Shown piece after piece: positions 1 through 5,209 of a stretch of 5,209 bases of DNA; the stretch's first letter is position 1, and each line of letters begins with the position of its first letter. The stretch is taken from contig NZ_JBFAPK010000079.1 in the NCBI RefSeq assembly GCF_040676675.1, positions 1-5,209 of the forward strand. The letters run 5' to 3'. Position numbers and translations under genes: made by a program. The notes under the pieces were generated by a model that worked only from the letters and a program-made list of their open reading frames with translations, had not been told where the DNA came from and searched no databases. The DNA is from JBFAPK01 sp040676675. GTDB taxonomy: Bacteria; Actinomycetota; Actinomycetes; Mycobacteriales; Micromonosporaceae.

Positions 1-303
1 TTTTTGTTGGAGAGTTTGATCCTGGCTCAGGACGAACGCTGGCGGCGTGCTTAACACATGCAAGTCGAGCGGAAAGGCCCTTCGGGGTACTCGAGCGGCG
101 AACGGGTGAGTAACACGTGAGCAACCTGCCCTAGGCTTTGGGATAACCCCGGGAAACCGGGGCTAATACCGAATATGACGTCTCACCGCATGGTGGGGTG
201 TGGAAAGTTTTTCGGCCTGGGATGGGCTCGCGGCCTATCAGCTTGTTGGTGGGGTGATGGCCTACCAAGGCGACGACGGGTAGCCGGCCTGAGAGGGCGA
301 CCG

Positions 304-363
<60 letters not shown>

Positions 364-488
364 CACAATGGGCGGAAGCCTGATGCAGCGACGCCGCGTG
401 AGGGATGACGGCCTTCGGGTTGTAAACCTCTTTCAGCAGGGACGAAGCGCAAGTGACGGTACCTGCAGAAGAAGCGCCGGCCAACTAC

Positions 489-508
489 GTGCCAGCAGCC
501 GCGGTAAG
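489..508 (+). other. 16S 530 loop (decoding region) with lineage-marking G
   Basis: The universally conserved block gtgccagcagccgcggtaa at 489-507 is the 530 loop of helix 18, which monitors codon-anticodon pairing in the A site. The next base, 508 (E. coli position 534), is G here where most bacteria have T. From memory, this G is common in Micromonosporaceae, so I read it as a clade signature and not a sequencing error. Confidence 0.9.
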
Positions 509-854
509 ACGTAGGGCGCGAGCGTTGTCCGGATTTATTGGGCGTAAAGAGCTCGTAGGCGGCTTGTCGCGTCGACTGTGAAAACCCGCGGCTCAACTGC
601 GGGCTTGCAGCCGATACGGGCAGGCTAGAGTTCGGTAGGGGAGACTGGAATTCCTGGTGTAGCGGTGAAATGCGCAGATATCAGGAGGAACACCGGTGGC
701 GAAGGCGGGTCTCTGGGCCGATACTGACGCTGAGGAGCGAAAGCGTGGGGAGCGAACAGGATTAGATACCCTGGTAGTCCACGCTGTAAACGTTGGGCGC
801 TAGGTGTGGGGGGCCTCTCCGGTTCTCTGTGCCGCAGCTAACGCATTAAGCGCC

Positions 855-918
<64 letters not shown>

Positions 919-931
919 CGGAGCATGCGGA

Positions 932-962
<31 letters not shown>

Positions 963-1024
963 GGGTTTGACATGGGCGGAAATCCGGCAGAGATGTCGGG
1001 TCCTTCGGGGCCGTTCACAGGTGG

Positions 1025-1089
<65 letters not shown>

Positions 1090-1340
1090 GTTCGATGTTG
1101 CCAGCGCGTTATGGCGGGGACTCATCGAAGACTGCCGGGGTCAACTCGGAGGAAGGTGGGGATGACGTCAAGTCATCATGCCCCTTATGTCCAGGGCTTC
1201 ACGCATGCTACAATGGCCGGTACAATGGGCTGCGATACCGTGAGGTGGAGCGAATCCCAAAAAGCCGGTCTCAGTTCGGATCGGGGTCTGCAACTCGACC
1301 CCGTGAAGTCGGAGTCGCTAGTAATCGCAGATCAGCAACG

Positions 1341-1388
<48 letters not shown>

Positions 1389-1460
1389 CGAAAGTCGGCA
1401 ACACCCGAAGCCGGTGGCCCAACCCTTGTGGAGGGAGCCGTCGAAGGTGGGGCTGGCGAT

Positions 1461-1526
<66 letters not shown>

Positions 1527-1528
1527 CG

Positions 1529-1554
1529 CTCTCCCATCGTTGTGGTGGGCAGAG
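1529..1554 (+). other. ITS hairpin just downstream of 16S
   Basis: The arm 1529-1538 pairs with 1544-1554, giving ten base pairs (one of them G-U) with a single bulged C at 1550 and a five-base loop. It starts nine bases after the proposed 16S 3' end. The matching 16S leader is outside the window, so I cannot tell whether this sequence instead pairs with the leader in a 16S processing stalk. Confidence 0.55.
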
Positions 1555-1560
1555 GGCCCG

Positions 1561-1581
1561 CGGCCCGCGAGTGTCGGGTCG
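1561..1581 (+). other. GC-rich ITS hairpin
   Basis: The arms 1561-1567 and 1575-1581 form seven base pairs (one G-U) around the seven-base loop cgagtgt. It is a local structure in the spacer with no known specific role. The competing GC-rich run at 1555-1569 could support alternative pairings. Confidence 0.4.
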
Positions 1582-1617
1582 GGGTTGCTCGATGGCGGAG
1601 ACACTGGTGAGTCTGGT

Positions 1618-1714
1618 NNNNNNNNNNNNNNNNNNNNNNNNNNNNNNNNNNNNNNNNNNNNNNNNNNNNNNNNNNNNNNNNNNNNNNNNNNNNNNNNNNN
1701 NNNNNNNNNNNNNN
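1618..1714. other. Run of 97 Ns (unresolved sequence)
   Basis: Ninety-seven consecutive N bases lie inside the ITS. This is an assembly or consensus gap, not biology. The stated length may be a placeholder or an estimate. Because the spacer is the part of rRNA operons most likely to differ between copies, the Ns could mark a place where copies within the genome disagree. Reading frames that cross it are meaningless. Confidence 0.99.
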
Positions 1715-1737
1715 GTGCTGGGTGTAGAGCATCCTGT

Positions 1738-1780
1738 TGGGTCCTGAAGGAACAAGCGCTGCTTGTTGTTTCGGGTGCCA
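1738..1780 (+). other. Long ITS hairpin with seven-pair perfect tip
   Basis: At the tip, aacaagc (1751-1757) pairs with gcttgtt (1761-1767) around the loop gct. After one G-G mismatch (1750/1768) the helix continues for seven pairs, 1743-1749 with 1769-1775, two of them G-U. After two further mismatches, 1738-1740 can pair with 1778-1780. This is the strongest local structure in the visible spacer. It resembles a conserved actinobacterial spacer element by memory. A role in antitermination or in recruiting processing factors is possible but unproven. Confidence 0.65.
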
Positions 1781-1816
1781 GGCATGGCCTGCTGCTGCAA
1801 ACTGCTTCGGTTGTCC

Positions 1817-1851
1817 GGGGTGTGTGTGGTGGTGTGGGGTTGTGGGTTGGT
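1817..1851 (+). other. G/T-only tract in the ITS (possible G-quadruplex)
   Basis: Thirty-five consecutive bases contain only G and T, with G runs of four, two, two, four, three and two. It lies immediately before the 23S processing stem and is G-rich on the transcribed RNA strand. Enough GG runs are present for a two-tier quadruplex, and the RNA could form a stable R-loop with template DNA. The composition is observed; both structural readings are inference. Confidence 0.45.
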
Positions 1852-1881
1852 CGTAGGTTGAGAATTGCACAGTGGACGCGA
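1851..1881 (+). other. 23S processing stalk, 5' arm
   Basis: This arm pairs with 5010-5040 downstream of 23S over 31 positions, with a single mismatch (A1861/G5030) and several G-U pairs. The innermost 14 bases, cacagtggacgcga, are a perfect Watson-Crick match. Toward 23S the stalk continues, after a 3x3 internal loop (1882-1884 opposite 5007-5009), as pairs 1885-1891 with 5000-5006, and then directly into 23S helix 1. This is the classic precursor-23S stalk cut by RNase III-type enzymes. The segment ggttgagaattg at 1856-1867 vaguely resembles the actinobacterial boxA antitermination motif but is degenerate. Confidence 0.88.
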
Positions 1882-2150
1882 GCATCTTTGTGGTCAAGTT
1901 GTCAAGGGCGAACGGTGGATGCCTTGGCACCAGGAGCCGATGAAGGACGTGGGAGGCCGCGATAGGCCTGGGGGAGCTGTCAACCGAGCTGTGATCCCAG
2001 GGTGTCCGAATGGGGGAACCTGGCTGGAGTCATGTCCAGTCACCTGCACCTGAATTCATAGGGTGTGTGGAGGGAACGCGGGGAAGTGAAACATCTCAGT
2101 ACCCGTAGGAAGAGAAAACAATAGTGATTCCGTGAGTAGTGGCGAGCGAA

Positions 2151-2277
2151 AGCGGATTGAGGCTAAACCGGTTGCGTGTGATACCTGTCAGGGGTTGCGT
2201 GGTCGGGGTTGTGGGACCCTGCTGAACATGCTGACACGTGTTCGAGGAGTTATAAAGCCAGTTGCTAGCCGAATGGT
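2151..2277 (+). other. 23S domain I expansion relative to E. coli
   Basis: Between the conserved gagcgaa (2144-2150) and the ggaaag block (2281-2286), this window has 127 bases. My recalled E. coli sequence has about 47 in the same interval, so roughly 80 are extra. The expansion falls in the helix 15-16 region of domain I. Longer forms here occur in many bacteria, so this is normal variation and not an insertion element. The count rests on remembered E. coli sequence. Confidence 0.6.
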
Positions 2278-2600
2278 GTGGGAAAGCCAACCGTAGACGG
2301 TGAGAGTCCGGTAGGTGAAAGTGGCTGGTCTTCTGTGGGTGTTCCCGAGTAGCGGCGGACTCCTGAAATCTGCCGTGAATCTGCCAGGACCACCTGGTAA
2401 GCCTAAATACTTCCTGGTGACCGATAGCGGACGAGTACCGTGAGGGAATGGTGAAAAGTACCCCGGGAGGGGAGTGAAATAGTACCTGAAACCGTTCGCC
2501 TACAATCCGTCGGAGCCTTTTGGGGTGACGGCGTGCCTTTTGAAGAATGAGCCTGCGAGTTAGTGGCATGTGGCGAGGTTAACCTGTGTGGGGTAGCCGT

Positions 2601-2631
<31 letters not shown>

Positions 2632-3020
2632 CGCGTGTCCTAGACCCGAAGCGGGGTGATCTAGCCATGGGCAGGCTGAAGCGTGGGTAAGACCGCGTGG
2701 AGGGCCGAACCCACCAACGTTGAAAAGTTGGGGGATGACCTGTGGTTAGGGGTGAAAGGCCAATCAAACTCCGTGATAGCTGGTTCTCCCCGAAATGCAT
2801 TTAGGTGCAGCGTCGTGTGTTTCTTGCCGGAGGTAGAGCACTGGATGGTCTAGGGGGCCTACAAGCTTACCGAAATCAGCCAAACTCCGAATGCCGGTAA
2901 GTGAGAGCGCGGCAGTGAGACTGCGGGGGATAAGCTTCGTAGTCGAGAGGGAAACAGCCCAGATCACCAGCTAAGGCCCCTAAGCGTGTGCTAAGTGGAA
3001 AAGGATGTGGGGTCGCATAG

Positions 3021-3082
<62 letters not shown>

Positions 3083-3423
3083 AAGTGGTTCCGCGCCGAC
3101 AATGTAGCGGGGCTCAAGTACACCGCCGAAGCTGTGGCACTCACACGTGTACTCGGTGGTCATCTTTCGGGATGGTCATCCAGGTGTGTGGGTGGGTAGG
3201 GGAGCGTCGTGCCGGGGGTGAAGCAGCGGGGTGACCTAGTTGTGGACGCGGCACGAGTGAGAATGCAGGCATGAGTAGCGAAAGAAGGGTGAGAAACCCT
3301 TCCGCCGGATGACCAAGGGTTCCAGGGCCAGGTTAATCCGCCCTGGGTGAGTCGGGGCCTAAGGCGAGGCCGAGAGGCGTAGTCGATGGATAACGGGTTG
3401 ATATTCCCGTACCCGCGGAGGAG

Positions 3424-3518
3424 CGTCCCTGGCGAACCTCATTGTGCTAACCACCCGAACCTGGTGCGGTCTTCGGATCAATCTGGGGGAGCGTGGGAAC
3501 CTGGTGGGTAGTAGTCAA
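3424..3518 (+). other. Helix-54 insertion typical of Actinomycetota
   Basis: About 95 extra bases lie in domain III between the conserved atattcccgtac (3401-3412) and the gcgatgg block that starts at 3519; E. coli has about 11 bases in that interval. Such an insertion of about 100 nt is an established marker of high-GC Gram-positive bacteria and forms a long extension (H54a, the 'handle' in mycobacterial ribosomes). A stem is visible: 3447-3455 pairs with 3503-3511, with one A-G mismatch. The ten-base word gaacctggtg occurs twice within it, at 3457-3466 and 3497-3506. The edges are approximate. Confidence 0.88.
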
Positions 3519-4009
3519 GCGATGGGGTGACGCAGGAAGGTAGCTGAGCCCGGCCGGTGGTTGTGCCGGGGTAAGCGTGTAGGCCGGTGTGTAGGCAAAT
3601 CCGCACACCTTGTGGCTGAGACGTGATGCCGAGCCGATTCAGGTGAAGTCAGTGATCCTATGCTGCCGAGAAAAGCCTCTAGCGAGTTCTGAGCGGCCCG
3701 TACCCTAAACCGACACAGGTGGTCAGGTAGAGAATACCGAGGCGATCGGGCGAACTGTGGTTAAGGAACTCGGCAAATTGCCCCCGTAACTTAGGGAGAA
3801 GGGGGGCCGGAGACGTGAAGCCCCTTGCGGGTGGAGCGTTGTATGGCCGCAGAGAGCAGGGGGAAGCGACTGTTTACTAAAAACACAGGTCCATGCGAAG
3901 AAGTAATTCGATGTATATGGACTGACGCCTGCCCGGTGCTGGAACGTTAAGGGGACCGGTTAGCTCTCTTCGGGGGGCGAAGCTGAGAACTTAAGCGCCA
4001 GTAAACGGC

Positions 4010-4082
<73 letters not shown>

Positions 4083-4160
4083 CGACTTCCCCACTGTCTC
4101 AACCACAGGCCCGGCGAAATTGCATTACGAGTAAAGATGCTCGTTACGCGCGGCAGGACG

Positions 4161-4726
<566 letters not shown>

Positions 4727-4756
4727 CGCGTAGGATACTTGAGAAGGGCTGTCCCT

Positions 4757-4770
4757 AGTACGAGAGGACC
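4757..4770 (+). other. Sarcin-ricin loop of 23S domain VI
   Basis: The universal agtacgagaggacc sequence anchors translational GTPases and activates GTP hydrolysis. The base equivalent to A2660, the ricin target, is at 4763. It is unchanged from other bacteria. Confidence 0.97.
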
Positions 4771-4829
4771 GGGACGGACGAACCTCTGGTGTGCCAGTTG
4801 TCCCGCCAGGGGCACGGCTGGTTGGCTAC

Positions 4830-4870
<41 letters not shown>

Positions 4871-5009
4871 TCGCTTCGAGATGAGGTATCCCACCCTTGT
4901 GGGGTAAGGCTCCCAGTTAGACGACTGGGTTGATAGGCCGGAGATGTAAGCTCGGTAACGGGTTGAGTTGACCGGTACTAATAGGCCGAGGACTTGATTA
5001 CAAAGACTG

Positions 5010-5040
5010 TCGCGTCCACTGTGTGATTCGTGATCTGCGA
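5010..5040 (+). other. 23S processing stalk, 3' arm
   Basis: This is the downstream partner of 1851-1881. The segment 5010-5023 is the exact reverse complement of 1868-1881. The rest pairs with seven G-U wobbles and one mismatch. The nearer segment 5000-5006 pairs with 1885-1891 and joins helix 1 of 23S. Double-strand cleavage here would separate 23S from the ITS and from 5S at the same time. Confidence 0.88.
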
Positions 5041-5046
5041 ACGGCC

Positions 5047-5063
5047 CCCAACGGTGTGTTGGG
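5047..5063 (+). other. Small hairpin in the 23S-5S spacer
   Basis: The arms cccaac (5047-5052) and gttggg (5058-5063) are perfectly complementary around a five-base loop. It is not followed by a T run, so it does not look like an intrinsic terminator; terminating before 5S would also be unexpected. A processing or spacer-folding role is the simplest reading. Confidence 0.55.
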
Positions 5064-5072
5064 TGTGGTTGT

Positions 5073-5088
5073 TTGATAGGTTGATAGG
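5073..5088 (+). repeat. Tandem eight-base repeat before 5S
   Basis: The word ttgatagg occurs twice back to back, at 5073-5080 and 5081-5088. The second copy ends one base before the proposed 5S start. From memory, Streptomyces has a similar but imperfect doublet at this place. It may relate to 5' trimming of 5S by an RNase E-type enzyme, which favours A/U-containing single strands; that is inference. Confidence 0.6.
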
Positions 5089-5089
5089 G

Positions 5090-5206
5090 TTACGGCGGTT
5101 ATGGCGGAAGGGAAACGCCCGGTTACATTCCGAACCCGGTAGCTAAGCCTTCCAGCGCCGATGGTACTGCACTCGGGAGGGTGTGGGAGAGTAGGACGCC
5201 GCCGGA
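5090..5206 (+). rRNA. rrf: 5S ribosomal RNA
   Basis: This small RNA of the 50S central protuberance binds proteins L5, L18 and, where present, L25. Helix I is visible as 5093-5098 paired with 5199-5204, with T5091-A5206 beyond one mismatch. The conserved cattccgaacccgg loop region is at 5127-5140 and the gatggtactgc region at 5160-5170. Helix II (gcggaagg with ccttccagc) keeps its pairing. The length of about 117 nt is normal for actinobacteria. The ends are set from helix I and may be off by one to three bases. Only three bases follow, so no terminator can be seen. Confidence 0.96.
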
Positions 5207-5209
5207 CAT

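Larger units (their letters stand above)
5002..5089 (+). other. 23S-5S transcribed spacer
   Basis: This 88-base spacer separates 23S from 5S and is removed during maturation. It contains the 3' arm of the 23S stalk (5010-5040), a small hairpin (5047-5063) and an eight-base tandem repeat that runs up to the 5S start (5073-5088). No tRNA or promoter is visible. Confidence 0.93.

Noticed and set aside
1856..1867. boxA-like antitermination motif (ggttgagaattg)
   Set aside because: Only a partial resemblance to the actinobacterial form (tttgagaac), and it lies within the processing stem, so I do not annotate it separately.
2096..2569. 157-residue minus-strand open frame in 23S domain I
   Set aside because: It is antisense to conserved 23S helices, has no recognisable domain, and its length is explained by lack of stops in constrained rRNA sequence.
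5047..5063. Intrinsic terminator between 23S and 5S
   Set aside because: The hairpin is short and lacks a following T run, and 5S must be co-transcribed downstream.
4929..5088. Nine-base word gttgatagg shared by the 23S 3' region (4929-4937) and the 23S-5S spacer (5080-5088)
   Set aside because: About one or two such nine-base matches are expected by chance at this scale, and the 23S copy is conserved rRNA sequence.

Overview
The window is one complete bacterial ribosomal RNA operon on the + strand, in the order 16S, internal transcribed spacer (ITS), 23S, short spacer, 5S. I see no protein-coding gene on either strand. All the longer open frames are shadows inside or antisense to rRNA, or run across a stretch of Ns. 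The window starts at about the 5' end of mature 16S and stops two or three bases after mature 5S. The operon promoters, the 16S leader with its processing arm, and the terminator are therefore outside it.

The source is a high-GC Gram-positive bacterium (Actinomycetota). The 23S carries the roughly 95-nt helix-54 insertion typical of that phylum. Several 16S variable-region segments match my recollection of Micromonosporaceae (Micromonospora, Salinispora and relatives). These are the G at position 508 just after the 530 loop, the region around 805-830, the V6 hairpin around 970-1020, and the segment 1215-1310. I would not name a genus without a database comparison.

Layout: 16S 1-1520; ITS 1521-1891, with 97 unresolved bases at 1618-1714 and no tRNA in the visible part; 23S 1892-5001; spacer 5002-5089; 5S 5090-5206. 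The three RNAs would be cut from one precursor. The clearest regulatory structure is a 31-position stem with one mismatch, joining 1851-1881 to 5010-5040. It brackets 23S and leads into 23S helix 1, as expected for an RNase III-type processing stalk. A second notable structure is a small hairpin at the 16S 3' end that pairs the anti-Shine-Dalgarno sequence with the spacer just after it.

The functional centres look intact: 530 loop, decoding A1492/A1493, GTPase-associated centre, helix 69, peptidyl transferase ring, A-loop and sarcin-ricin loop. No known drug-resistance substitution is visible at the positions checked. I find no previously undescribed biological system here. The items worth a second look are precursor-processing structures, a G/T-only tract in the ITS, the gap, and lineage-specific rRNA expansions.
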